From: Tumebacillus flagellatus
GTDB lineage: Bacteria > Bacillota > Bacilli > Tumebacillales > Tumebacillaceae
Direction: 5' to 3'
DNA: 64,000 bases
Assembly (NCBI RefSeq): GCF_000714935.1
Contig: NZ_JMIR01000011.1
Span: 37,991-101,990, forward strand
Of this stretch, positions 54,205-62,855 are shown piece by piece. Made by a program: the position numbers and the translations under genes. Within the stretch, counting starts at the first letter, position 1; each line of letters starts with the position of its first letter. The notes below the pieces were generated by a model. It was not told the DNA's origin and made no database searches. It saw only the letters and a program-made list of their open reading frames with translations.

Positions 54205-54548
54205 CTCGCGGATCACCTCATCTCATGACGAAAATGGTTTGCTCCTATCTTACAGCAGAAATTTAATTTAATCTATCGTAATATCAAGTGTGCCTTGATT
54301 TTATAATCTCTATAATTACAAAGAGAAGAGAACTACATTCTCTTTCGCCTAAAAAAAGTCTGATTTAGAATGATTTTATGCAGGAATTACCATTCGAATC
54401 ATGAAACTAGTAAATATAAGAGATTGCCCATTCATAATAACCGAAATTCAAACAACAACAAGGGGTGATTTAGCTACATTTCAGATTCGCATGACAAACA
54501 CTTATCTCCGTAGTACGATATGAAAAAGTAAAGCGAGGTGAACACTTC
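54205..54548. promoter_or_regulatory. 344-bp AT-rich divergent intergenic region
   Basis: Lies between the NRPS gene and the chemoreceptor and holds no supported ORF. CAAA (54495-54498), 15 bp, TACGATAT (54514-54521) resembles the sigma-D flagellar promoter TAAA-N15-GCCGATAT and is 28 nt before the chemoreceptor start. No clear sigma-A promoter for the NRPS was settled on. Confidence 0.5.
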
Positions 54549-56012
54549 ATGCAAACCAACAACCAGATCAACCAACAAACGAACAAATATTTGATGATCG
54601 GCATGTGGGCTGCCATCGTGCTGGCCACGGCCGCTGCACAAAACCCTTTCATAATGACCATGGACGCCGTTGGCGGAGGTTTATTGGGTGCGTTTCTCAC
54701 ATTCTTGATTTTGAAGAAGATCTGGATCCGACAAACCCCGTACATCTACATCGGAGCATTTATGGTGTTCGATCTGATGTCTTTCATCGGAGACCATACC
54801 GCCGCTTCCTACCTGAACGTCTGCCTGAGCGTAATGCTGTTGTCTTTCTACCACAGAGCCAGCATTATTTTGATCGCCGGGATCGGCGGTGTGCTGATGG
54901 AAGCGGTGCTGGTGGTCTTCTTCCGGGATTGGTATTCCGATGTGGATATCAAAAACATTTACAACAATATCGAGATCTCCTTGCTGGCGGTCATCATCCT
55001 CGCCATCCAGACCCGCATCGGGCATCGCCTGCGTGTCGATGTCGAGCTGCAGCGCCAAGAAGCGGTCGACGCCAAGGATCGTGTGGACGTGCTGCTTGAC
55101 CAGATCAAACAGTCGGTCAACACGTTGCGAGACCTGGGCGAGATCGTGACCACCAACGTGGCAGCGACCGGTCACATTTCCAAGGAAGTCACGGCCTCGT
55201 TCGGCGAGATCGCTCACGGCGTCAGCGAACAAGCGGCGAGCGTCGCCGACATCAACGAATCGATGCAAGTGGTCAACCGTTCCGTACAAACCGTTTCGGA
55301 GCGCTCCACGACGATGCGCGACCTCTCGCAATCGACGGTCGCTGTGACCGTGGAGGGCAACCGCCAGATTTCCTACGCGGCGACGGAGATGGAGGAAGTC
55401 TCGACGATCATCTCGAAATCGGTCGCGCTGATGGCGGAACTGACCGACCAGACGCAGCAGATCGGCACGATCCTCACCACGATCACGGAAATTTCTTCGC
55501 AGACCAACTTGCTGGCTCTGAACGCCGCGATCGAAGCGGCGCGCGCCGGCGAGCACGGGCGCGGGTTTGCCGTCGTCTCGGACGAAGTGCGCAAGCTGGC
55601 GGAACGCTCGCAGCACTCCACACAGGAAATCGCCTCGATCTTGGGCGAAATTCAAGACAAGACCTTCCAAGTCACCGCCATCGTCAACGAAGGCCAGCAA
55701 AAAATGCTCTCCTCCAAAAAAGCCACTCAACAAGCCGAGCAGATTTTTGAGCACATCATGTCGAACACCGACCATGTCGTGCGCCAAGCGAGCGACGTGC
55801 AGACGATGGTGCAAAACCTGATTGCGTCGGCGAACGTGACCATCGACGAAGTGACGTCGATCTCCGCCGTCACCGAACAGACCAGTGCGGCTGTCCAAGA
55901 AGTCCTCACCTCCGTTGAAGAGCAGTACAGCCGAATTGAAGAGGTGGTGGATTCGTTCCAGAACCTCGAGAATTTGATCTCCCAGCTCTCCGCCCTCACC
56001 AAGGAAGACTAA
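54549..56012 (+). CDS. Methyl-accepting chemotaxis protein
   Basis: 487 aa. Five or six membrane helices in the first 170 residues replace the usual two helices and outer sensor, so the ligand domain is within the membrane. No HAMP domain is obvious. The cytoplasmic signalling domain (about 200-487) has the conserved tip [31 protein letters not shown] (core [18 protein letters not shown]). GAGGTG before ATG. Signals to CheA; the stimulus is unknown. Confidence 0.92.
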   Translation: MQTNNQINQQTNKYLMIGMWAAIVLATAAAQNPFIMTMDAVGGGLLGAFLTFLILKKIWIRQTPYIYIGAFMVFDLMSFIGDHTAASYLNVCLSVMLLSFYHRASIILIAGIGGVLMEAVLVVFFRDWYSDVDIKNIYNNIEISLLAVIILAIQTRIGHRLRVDVELQRQEAVDAKDRVDVLLDQIKQSVNTLRDLGEIVTTNVAATGHISKEVTASFGEIAHGVSEQAASVADINESMQVVNRSVQTVSERSTTMRDLSQSTVAVTVEGNRQISYAATEMEEVSTIISKSVALMAELTDQTQQIGTILTTITEISSQTNLLALNAAIEAARAGEHGRGFAVVSDEVRKLAERSQHSTQEIASILGEIQDKTFQVTAIVNEGQQKMLSSKKATQQAEQIFEHIMSNTDHVVRQASDVQTMVQNLIASANVTIDEVTSISAVTEQTSAAVQEVLTSVEEQYSRIEEVVDSFQNLENLISQLSALTKED

Positions 56013-56094
56013 CTCCTCGCTTCCAAGAACCCAACACCCAGACCAAACGGCATGAAAAAAGCCCCTCCGCAAAACGGGGGCGCGGACGAATAAC

Positions 56095-56131
56095 GAAAAG
56101 CCCCTCAGCCATTTGGCCGCGGGGCTTTTTT
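56095..56131. terminator. Bidirectional terminator
   Basis: AAAAGCCCCTCAGCC and GGCCGCGGGGCTTTTTT between convergent chemoreceptor and kynU genes. A weaker GCCCC hairpin at 56056-56082 lies beside it. Confidence 0.85.
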
Positions 56132-56139
56132 GATCAGGC

Positions 56140-57420
56140 TTACGCGACGACGTTGCGCCCGGTTTCGAACGCTTCGTACTCGCGGTTTTCGATGATCTCG
56201 CGCAGCGCTTGCGCGGTTCGCCACACTTCCTCGTACGACGTGTACAGGGCGATCGGTGCCAAGCGGATCACGTTCGGGGAGCGGTAGTCCGGGATGATGC
56301 GGCGAGCTTTCAGCGCTTTGCAGATGCGCACCGCCTCTTCGTGCTCCAGCGAAACGTGCCCGCCTCGGCGGTCGTCTTCGCGCGGGTTGCCGATCCGGTA
56401 TCCAAGCGACTCCGGCATCGCGTCGATCAGGCCCATCAGGTACTCCGTCTGGTGCAGGGACTTGGCGCGCAGACGCTCCATCCCCGCCTCCGCAAAGATT
56501 TGCAGCGAGCCGAGCAACGGTGCCGAGCTCAACAAGTGCGTCGTGCCGATCTGCCAAGCACCCGCCGTGCCGGCCGGTTCAAACTCGTGCACCATGTCGA
56601 ATTGGCGGTCCTTGTTGTAGCCGAACCATCCGCTGAGGCCAGGACGGGTGCCGAAGTGCCGCTCGTTGACGTAGAGCCCGCCGACGGAGCCCGGCCCTGC
56701 GTTCAGATACTTATAGTTGCACCAGAACGCAAAGTCGGTACCCCATTCGGAAAAACGATGCGGTACGGAGCCGATCGAGTGACAGCAATCAAAGCCGATC
56801 ACGATCCCGCGCCGGTGCGCTTCCTTCGTCAGCCGCTCCATGTCGAGCAGTTGCCCGGAGCGGTACAGCACGGCCGGAAGCAAGATCAGCGCGATCTCGT
56901 CGGTCATCGTCGCAATGATGTCGTCCTCGTCAATCGTGCGCCCGTCGCGGCTTTTCACTTGCACCAAGTGCTCCTCCGGGTTCAAGCCCTTCAGCAACAC
57001 TTGGCTTTGCAGCGCGTAGATGTCGGACGGAAAGTTCAACTCGTCCGCCAAGATCTTCGTGCGCTTGCCTTCGGGGCGGTAAAACGTCGCGACGAGTTGA
57101 TGCAAGTTGACGGTGGTGGAGCCGGTGACGATCACTTCCTCCGGCTTCCCTCCGACCAAGTCGGCTTCGCGTTTGCCCAGTTCTTCCGCCAGATAGAACC
57201 ACGGCGGCGACGCATCCGTCCACCCGTCGATGCCAAGGGTCTTCCACTCTTCCAACGCTTTCAACACCGCCTGCTCCGCGTCGCGCGAGCACAGGCCCAA
57301 CGAGTTGCCGTCCATGTAGATCGTGTCCGGCAACAGATAAAACCGCTCGCGAAACGCGGCCAGCGCGTCTTCCCGGTCGAGCTGTCGGGCTTCCTCTAAA
57401 GTCCAGTTCCATTCTGCCAT
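56140..57420 (-). CDS. kynU: Kynureninase
   Basis: 426 aa PLP enzyme that cleaves kynurenine to anthranilate and alanine in tryptophan breakdown. The PLP-binding Lys is in [30 protein letters not shown] and RPGLSGWFG match kynureninases. Length is normal. kynA and kynB are not adjacent. It follows a glycosyltransferase gene by 14 bp, an odd partner. Confidence 0.93.
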   Translation of the reverse strand: MAEWNWTLEEARQLDREDALAAFRERFYLLPDTIYMDGNSLGLCSRDAEQAVLKALEEWKTLGIDGWTDASPPWFYLAEELGKREADLVGGKPEEVIVTGSTTVNLHQLVATFYRPEGKRTKILADELNFPSDIYALQSQVLLKGLNPEEHLVQVKSRDGRTIDEDDIIATMTDEIALILLPAVLYRSGQLLDMERLTKEAHRRGIVIGFDCCHSIGSVPHRFSEWGTDFAFWCNYKYLNAGPGSVGGLYVNERHFGTRPGLSGWFGYNKDRQFDMVHEFEPAGTAGAWQIGTTHLLSSAPLLGSLQIFAEAGMERLRAKSLHQTEYLMGLIDAMPESLGYRIGNPREDDRRGGHVSLEHEEAVRICKALKARRIIPDYRSPNVIRLAPIALYTSYEEVWRTAQALREIIENREYEAFETGRNVVA

Positions 57421-57434
57421 TCCTGTTCGGCCTC

Positions 57435-58709
57435 CTAACGATTTCCGCTCTCTTCGATCGCCTGTTCACACAGCGCGACCAACTCTCCCACCACATGCTC
57501 CGACGAGAACCGCTCGACGGGGTTCGCCTTGGCGCGGGCTTGCTGCTCGTCCAGACGGCCCAGATAGAGCTCCAGCGCGTCGGCGATGCCGTCCACGTCG
57601 TCCGGATGGTGCACATGCCAGCCGGACTCTTGCAGCAAGCGCCCCGCCGTGCCCTTGGTCGAGGTGATCCCGAGCACCGGACGCCGCGCGCCCAAGTAGT
57701 CGATCAGCTTCGAACTCAAAAACAAATTCACATCGCTCGGCGCATCGACCAACAGCAGAATGTCGGTCTCCGCCATCAATTCCAAGCTCTTGCGGTACGG
57801 CACTTGGCCGACGCGCTGCACCGTCATGCCGAGCGTCCGTTCCGCCTCTTCAAGCAGCGGGTGGAACGTGCGCTCGACGTTGCCGACCACTTGCAATTCC
57901 AAGCCTTGCAGCAGTTCGGGACGGCGTTCCTTCAGCACGCGCAAGCCTTTCACCAGCGGCTCCGGGCTGCGCAGTCCGTAGAAATCGCCGATGTAGGCGA
58001 GGCGGACTTTGTTCCGGGCGGGGGCGGGTGACAGTTGCGTTTTTGCCAGTTCAGCGGTTTCGTCGCTTCCTATGTACAGCTCCGGATCGTAGTGATGCGG
58101 CAAGACGATAGATTTGCCCGCCACGTCGACCCCTGGATGAGCCTGTGCGTACAACTCCAACATCTCTTGGGTGGGGAACACCAACTTGTCGGCGAGCTCC
58201 ACCACTTCGCGCTCCCGCGCTTCAATCGCCTGCTTCTTGCGCCCGCTGTACGGGTGGTAGGGATTGTGCGCCCACGGGTCGCTGAACTGAGCGATCCACG
58301 GCAGGTTGAATTTCTTCTTGGCAAAAAGCGCTGCCAAGTGGCTGGAGCCCGGTTGCGAGCGGGAGTACAGCACGTCGAACTCGCCCGGCTTCACCATCAT
58401 GTTCAGCATCGTCTCGGCGGCTCGCAGCCAGATCGGGTTGTCGATCGACGACACCCGGCCGACCGTCTCGCGGTAGAGCTTGCGCAAGACGCGCGACGTC
58501 GGTTTCGGGTTGGACAAGCGCGTGACTTGCACGCCCTCCCCCATCTCCTCCACGAGAAACGGGTCGACTTTGAACTCCGCTTCCTCGCCGACCGTAACCA
58601 GATGTACGTGATACTGCCGGGAAAGAAACTTCAACGTCTTGGCCACCAAAATCGACTCCGCGTTCAACTGCGGAGGCGCGTAGTAGGAAATCATCAGCAT
58701 CTTCTTCAT
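57435..58709 (-). CDS. Glycosyltransferase (GT-B, family 4-like)
   Basis: 424 aa. N-terminal [23 protein letters not shown] loop (short form APPQLNAES) and the C-terminal donor-site region with IGDFYG and [31 protein letters not shown] (core SSKLIDYLG) identify the fold. ATG 58709 has GGTGG 8 nt upstream; ATG 58724 is possible. Probably modifies a surface glycan. Confidence 0.85.
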   Translation of the reverse strand: MKKMLMISYYAPPQLNAESILVAKTLKFLSRQYHVHLVTVGEEAEFKVDPFLVEEMGEGVQVTRLSNPKPTSRVLRKLYRETVGRVSSIDNPIWLRAAETMLNMMVKPGEFDVLYSRSQPGSSHLAALFAKKKFNLPWIAQFSDPWAHNPYHPYSGRKKQAIEAREREVVELADKLVFPTQEMLELYAQAHPGVDVAGKSIVLPHHYDPELYIGSDETAELAKTQLSPAPARNKVRLAYIGDFYGLRSPEPLVKGLRVLKERRPELLQGLELQVVGNVERTFHPLLEEAERTLGMTVQRVGQVPYRKSLELMAETDILLLVDAPSDVNLFLSSKLIDYLGARRPVLGITSTKGTAGRLLQESGWHVHHPDDVDGIADALELYLGRLDEQQARAKANPVERFSSEHVVGELVALCEQAIEESGNR

Positions 58710-58864
58710 CAACGGGTCCACCATTCTCTTCTGTGTCTGTGTCGTTCTGGTTCCTCTTCCTCCCATCTTACCCTATCCGCCGCACATGAGGAAAGCCTCG
58801 TCCGCATATGAGTGTACAAGAGTGTCCCCAGAAGGGTTTTCAAGGAAGAGGAGGTGCGAGTCTC

Positions 58865-59593
58865 ATGATGCGAACGATGATGGAGCAGCATCCGATCTCC
58901 ACGCGAATCGTTCTCTATGTGGTGATCGTGTTGATCGCCTGCTTGTTCATCCCGTCGGGCGCGATGGCGCACAAACCGATTTTTACCGAGCGGGCGTCGG
59001 GCGGGTATGAGCAAGCGTTCCCGATCCCCGACGCGACCACTTCGTACGCGATGTACGGCGCTCTCACGTCGCCCCGTCAAGTCGATGTGTACAAAGTGAC
59101 GGTGACGGAGGAAACCCCGTTTTACGCGCGGATTTCCGTTCCGAAAAAACCGGGCGCTGCCGCCTTCACGCCTGCGTTCGTCCTGTTTGGCCCGGGCTTG
59201 CCGAAATCGAACGAGCCGCCGAACTATCCGCTGACGACGCCGGAGGGGCTTGGCAAGGCGATTTTTCTGTACGAGGGTGAGCAAGATGAGTTTTTTGAAC
59301 CGTTTACGCAGACGACGCTGTTGCAGCGGCAGTATGTGTCGCGGAAGTTGGAACCCGGCACCTACTATCTGGCGGTGTACGAGCCGAACCAAAGACTCGG
59401 CAAGTACGTGCTCGCCACCGGCACGGAGGAGAAATTCGGGTTCCGCGATTGGCTGAACTTCCCGGCGACGTGGTTGCACGTGCGGATGTGGTACGATGCC
59501 GGACAGACCTGGGGCGTGTTGGCGCTGCTGGCGGCGGCCGCGGCGGGCTTGGTGTATTACCTGCGTACGAGAAAAAAAAGCACCCGGACTTGA
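58865..59593 (+). CDS. Exported membrane-anchored protein, function unknown
   Basis: 242 aa. Signal-peptide-like segment (RIVLYVVIVLIACLFIPSG) with an AMA cleavage site giving a mature end HKPIF. The outer part has beta-rich modules (RQVDVYKVTV, PGTYYLAVYEP) like bacterial pre-peptidase C-terminal domains. One C-terminal helix (LALLAAAAAGLVYYL) and a basic KKKSTRT tail anchor it. Start at the first ATG of MMRTMMEQHP after GAGGAGG. Confidence 0.8.
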   Translation: MMRTMMEQHPISTRIVLYVVIVLIACLFIPSGAMAHKPIFTERASGGYEQAFPIPDATTSYAMYGALTSPRQVDVYKVTVTEETPFYARISVPKKPGAAAFTPAFVLFGPGLPKSNEPPNYPLTTPEGLGKAIFLYEGEQDEFFEPFTQTTLLQRQYVSRKLEPGTYYLAVYEPNQRLGKYVLATGTEEKFGFRDWLNFPATWLHVRMWYDAGQTWGVLALLAAAAAGLVYYLRTRKKSTRT

Positions 59594-59624
59594 TTCTGCG
59601 GCTACCTCTCCCAAGGACAGACGG

Positions 59625-59667
59625 AACAAGCCTCCCTCCTGTACATGCAGGAGGGGGGCTTGTTTTG
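59625..59667 (+). terminator. Terminator after the exported protein gene
   Basis: AACAAGCCTCCCTCCTG, loop TACATG, CAGGAGGGGGGCTTGTTTT with one bulge. Confidence 0.85.
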
Positions 59668-59687
59668 GTACGAATGACGGACGAATG

Positions 59688-59864
59688 TTACGTGCGGTCG
59701 CAGATCGGACATTTTCCTCTGCGAAGCGTGGTCTCGCGCAATTCAATCGTGGCGAGAGCGCGCCCGTGGTCGAGACCGTCTTGGTAGCCCAGACGGCGGC
59801 CGACGGTGAAACCGATCAAGATGCACAGCAGGAGTAGGAGGATTCCGAGGAGACCCCACGTCAA
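59688..59864 (-). CDS. 58-aa single-span membrane protein with Cys-x2-Cys end
   Basis: TTG start overlapping the stop of the UbiA-like gene (TTGA), with GGAGG 8 nt upstream. One helix (LLGILLLLLCILIGFTVG) is followed by a charged region and the C-terminal KCPICDRT, a possible metal or disulfide site. Translationally coupled to the UbiA-like gene. No family recognised. Confidence 0.65.
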   Translation of the reverse strand: MTWGLLGILLLLLCILIGFTVGRRLGYQDGLDHGRALATIELRETTLRRGKCPICDRT

Positions 59865-60469
59865 TTCTTCACCCTCCTCTCCCGCCACTTGACGCCGCCA
59901 AGCAGCGCGACCGCCAGATGGACGATCGGAATCGCCACGATAACCTCCGCTGTGCGCAGCGGAGCCAGCAAAATGGAAGCCAACGCGCTGATGAACAGCA
60001 AAAGCGTCGCTTCGACGACACCGATGCGAATGGCCCAATTCGTTTGCCCGGATCGGCTGTCGTGCTGAACATCCATCAGGTCGTCGAGCAGTTGGATCAT
60101 GAACATGACGAACACGGCCCACGCGGTCATCTGCGGCCCGCTCAGCCAGAGTGCCAGCGCGAGTGCCACAATTGATTCAAGCCATCCCGGCAACTTGGTT
60201 GGCATTTTTTCCGTGAGATCATGCCCCATGCCGATGGCATACGAGGCAAGAAACAGCGCCAGCGCCACTTGCGGCACAAGCGACACCGCAACTCCGAACA
60301 AGACGAGACCATACGGCAAACAAGCGCGTCCGAGGCGGACGGACAGCGTGTGGCGTCCCACGCTTCGGTCAAACTCCACGTCGAGGTAATCGTCCATCAA
60401 TTTGATGGTGAATCCCGTCAAGACCATGCCGCCGATCTCGATGAAGAGGTCCCCCCAGACGTTCCACAT
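59861..60469 (-). CDS. Short UbiA-like membrane prenyltransferase homologue
   Basis: 202 aa, about six helices. Two Asp-rich motifs, KLMDDYLDVEFD and QLLDDLMDVQHD, match the two prenyl-diphosphate/Mg binding sites of UbiA enzymes. Typical UbiA proteins are about 290 aa with nine helices, so this is a compact version. GGGAGGTG before ATG. Substrate unknown; may act with the coupled small protein. Confidence 0.7.
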   Translation of the reverse strand: MWNVWGDLFIEIGGMVLTGFTIKLMDDYLDVEFDRSVGRHTLSVRLGRACLPYGLVLFGVAVSLVPQVALALFLASYAIGMGHDLTEKMPTKLPGWLESIVALALALWLSGPQMTAWAVFVMFMIQLLDDLMDVQHDSRSGQTNWAIRIGVVEATLLLFISALASILLAPLRTAEVIVAIPIVHLAVALLGGVKWRERRVKN

Positions 60470-60580
60470 GTTCTTTCACCTCCCAAGACTCTTGCAGATG
60501 CCGGCAAGGGATGAAGAGGAAGTCGTTACTCCTTAGCCTATGCCCTCTTGTTCTGGATCGTGTCTTTTGTCCCGATGTAG

Positions 60581-60628
60581 AAAAAGGGCCGGAGCCCAGG
60601 TGTCAATCTTCCAGGGCTCCGGCCTTTT
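60581..60628 (-). terminator. Terminator of the NRPS-MFS-amidinotransferase operon
   Basis: GGCCGGAGCCC and GGGCTCCGGCC flank a 17-nt loop and are followed on the minus strand by CTTTTTC. Confidence 0.85.
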
Positions 60629-60637
60629 CCGTGCGGC

Positions 60638-61501
60638 TCAATTTTGGTCTTGCCGTTGCAGCGGCAAGGTGATGCAGCGGAACGAACCGCCTGATTTGAT
60701 GATCTCCGACAGGTCGATCTCATGCACGATCAGACCTGCTTGGCGCATCGCCTGATTCGTGACCCGATTGTGCGGCAGGCTGATCACGTGCCCCGCACCA
60801 ACAGAGAGCACATTGGTAGCCAACGTGAATTGCTCCTCTTCCGGCACCTCGATCAAGCGGTAGCGTTTTTCCAACAACCGCAGGCTTTCCGCGTCAAAAG
60901 CGTCCTTGAAGATCAAAGCTTCATCGGGTGAAAGCAAATTAAACACGCAGTCCAAGTGCAGATAGATTTCTTGAAACGGCAATGCGATGACTTCACGATG
61001 CGGGAAAAGTTTCCTGAACTCTTCTACAACTTCAAGACTTGTGCGGTTCCCAACGCCCACCCAGATCGTGTTCCGGTCGATCACGATGTCCCCGCCTTCG
61101 AAGAAGTTCAAGGTGCGCACAGACTGGATGCGGTTTCGGTGCAACCAATCCTGAAAGACCTGTTCTTCCGTTTGGCGGATGCTGCAACGCAGAGCAGCTC
61201 TCACCAATTGGTTGTCAATCACCACGCCGATGTCGCGCGTAAATACTTGTTCCGGAAGCAGCGGGTCTTCCGGTATCAGTTCAACTCGAATTCCGCGTTG
61301 CGTCAAAAATTCGACGACGGTATTGAATTGGCTGACAGAACGATCGATGTCGATGTTGACTTCGACGTAGTGTTTTTGGATTTCATTGATCACTTCTTCG
61401 ATCTGCATGTAGGTAGGAGTGCACATCAACACACTTCGCAATGGCGCATACTCGTTGCGACACTGCAATGAAACCGCTGACACATCCAGATTCTTCAACA
61501 C
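60638..61501 (-). CDS. Amidinotransferase/DDAH-fold guanidine-modifying enzyme
   Basis: 287 aa with the five-bladed propeller fold of amidinotransferases, arginine deiminases and dimethylarginine hydrolases. FTRDIG (about 88), EGGD (about 134), catalytic His in YLHLDCVFN (about 182) and nucleophile Cys in GGSFRCIT (about 273) are present. It is last in an operon with an NRPS and exporter, so it may make or modify an arginine-derived unit of the product. GTG start after AGGAGG. Reaction cannot be fixed from sequence. Confidence 0.85.
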   Translation of the reverse strand: MLKNLDVSAVSLQCRNEYAPLRSVLMCTPTYMQIEEVINEIQKHYVEVNIDIDRSVSQFNTVVEFLTQRGIRVELIPEDPLLPEQVFTRDIGVVIDNQLVRAALRCSIRQTEEQVFQDWLHRNRIQSVRTLNFFEGGDIVIDRNTIWVGVGNRTSLEVVEEFRKLFPHREVIALPFQEIYLHLDCVFNLLSPDEALIFKDAFDAESLRLLEKRYRLIEVPEEEQFTLATNVLSVGAGHVISLPHNRVTNQAMRQAGLIVHEIDLSEIIKSGGSFRCITLPLQRQDQN

Positions 61502-61511
61502 GCATCACCTC

Positions 61512-62753
61512 CTATGCCTGCTTAGGCCGTGGGTTGATAAACAGAAAGATCAACAAGGCAAGCAGTGTCAACAGACTGCCTGAGAACACAAACACCCCGC
61601 CGATCCCCCAATATCCTGCCAAGAAAGCACCGATGCCGGGGCCAAAGATCGTCGCAGCATTGAGGCTGGACGAGGATACGCTGGAAACTCGACCCATGAG
61701 ATGTTGAGGAGTTTCGGTTTGCAAAATGTAGCTGTAAGGTATCGAAGCCGCTGCCCCGAAGGCACCGAATAACAGGAACACAACGGTCCACCCCACCCAC
61801 GACAAGGAAAAAAGATGCCAGGTGCCAAATCCGGCAGCCGCTGACAACAACCCGGCCAGCAACGCGGTGAAGCTCATGATGCGCATGGGTGCTTTGAGCC
61901 ACCCTTTCCAAATTCCGGCGAGAACCGCGCCCACGATACTGCCCAATCCCAACGCGGAAACGATTGTGCCGTATCTGGATTCTCCCAGACCCATCTCCTT
62001 GACCCAGAGCACCAACAGTCCGTCATAGAGCACGACGAGTAGCATGCCGACGGAAAGCAGGATGATCGAAGTAAACAGCATCGAATTGCTTCGAATGTGC
62101 GACAGTCCCTCACTCAGTTCTTTGAAATACTGTGCCGTTTTGTTTTGACCGGATGCCGATGAGTTCTTGGATTCGTTCGCACGAAGGATGTTCGGCAACA
62201 TCGCAAGGAACACGGTCGACAACAACAACATGACAGATTCCAGCAGGAAGATATTTCGCACGCCGATGACCGGAATGAGCGCGCCGCCCAGTGCCGGTGC
62301 GACGATCTGCGAGGTGTAGAGGATGATCTGCCCAAGCGATACGGCTTCTTGCACTTGATCGGCTGGAACCAACTGGCGAATCACAGCTTGCCGCGCCGGA
62401 AAATGAATCGACGCCAAGGTGCATCGCAAGAAGACGAGCACAATCAGGATGTAAAAATTCGGGACAAAGAAGAACGCCACACTGATCAAGAGACGGAGAA
62501 CCATGCAGGCGGTCATCAGGTTTCGCAACGGCAGACGGTCCACCCAGACACTGAGCAAAGGCCCGAGCACGATCATGGGCGCTCCCTGCGCAATCGCAAA
62601 CGCGGCCAACATTCCGGCTCCCATTTTCCATTCATAGGCGATTAATACCATCAAAGCGGTAAAGTCGAACCAGTTGCCAAAGTTGGCAAAAACGTCGGCG
62701 AGGAACAGTTTCCGAAACGCTGGTGTTTTTAGCAGCACAACGATTGAGGACAT
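61512..62753 (-). CDS. MFS exporter of the NRPS operon
   Basis: 413 aa with about twelve helices, MFS_3 type. FANFGNWFDFTALMVLIAYEW at the N-terminus (core NFGNWFDF) and VWVDRLPLRNLM (motif A) are seen. ATG 62753 with GGAGG 7 nt upstream. It is 10 bp before the amidinotransferase-like gene. Likely exports the NRPS product or gives self-protection. Confidence 0.88.
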   Translation of the reverse strand: MSSIVVLLKTPAFRKLFLADVFANFGNWFDFTALMVLIAYEWKMGAGMLAAFAIAQGAPMIVLGPLLSVWVDRLPLRNLMTACMVLRLLISVAFFFVPNFYILIVLVFLRCTLASIHFPARQAVIRQLVPADQVQEAVSLGQIILYTSQIVAPALGGALIPVIGVRNIFLLESVMLLLSTVFLAMLPNILRANESKNSSASGQNKTAQYFKELSEGLSHIRSNSMLFTSIILLSVGMLLVVLYDGLLVLWVKEMGLGESRYGTIVSALGLGSIVGAVLAGIWKGWLKAPMRIMSFTALLAGLLSAAAGFGTWHLFSLSWVGWTVVFLLFGAFGAAASIPYSYILQTETPQHLMGRVSSVSSSSLNAATIFGPGIGAFLAGYWGIGGVFVFSGSLLTLLALLIFLFINPRPKQA

Positions 62754-62779
62754 GCATTGTCCTCCTTTCAAAAGTGGTT

Positions 62780-62811
62780 CCGAACTGTGCGAAGACATGC
62801 GCACAGTTCGG
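62780..62811 (-). other. Strong intercistronic hairpin between NRPS and MFS genes
   Basis: CCGAACTGTGCG and CGCACAGTTCGG form a perfect 12-bp stem with an 8-nt loop. No T tract follows directly, so it is not a clear terminator. It may stabilise or process the mRNA. Confidence 0.7.
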
Positions 62812-62855
62812 AGCAAGCTGTGAAGTCAAGCAGATTTTTTCTGAAACGGGTCGCG

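Noticed and set aside
46597..54216. PAP2 gene as part of the NRPS cluster
   Set aside because: There is no functional link and each gene has its own signals; adjacency alone is not enough.
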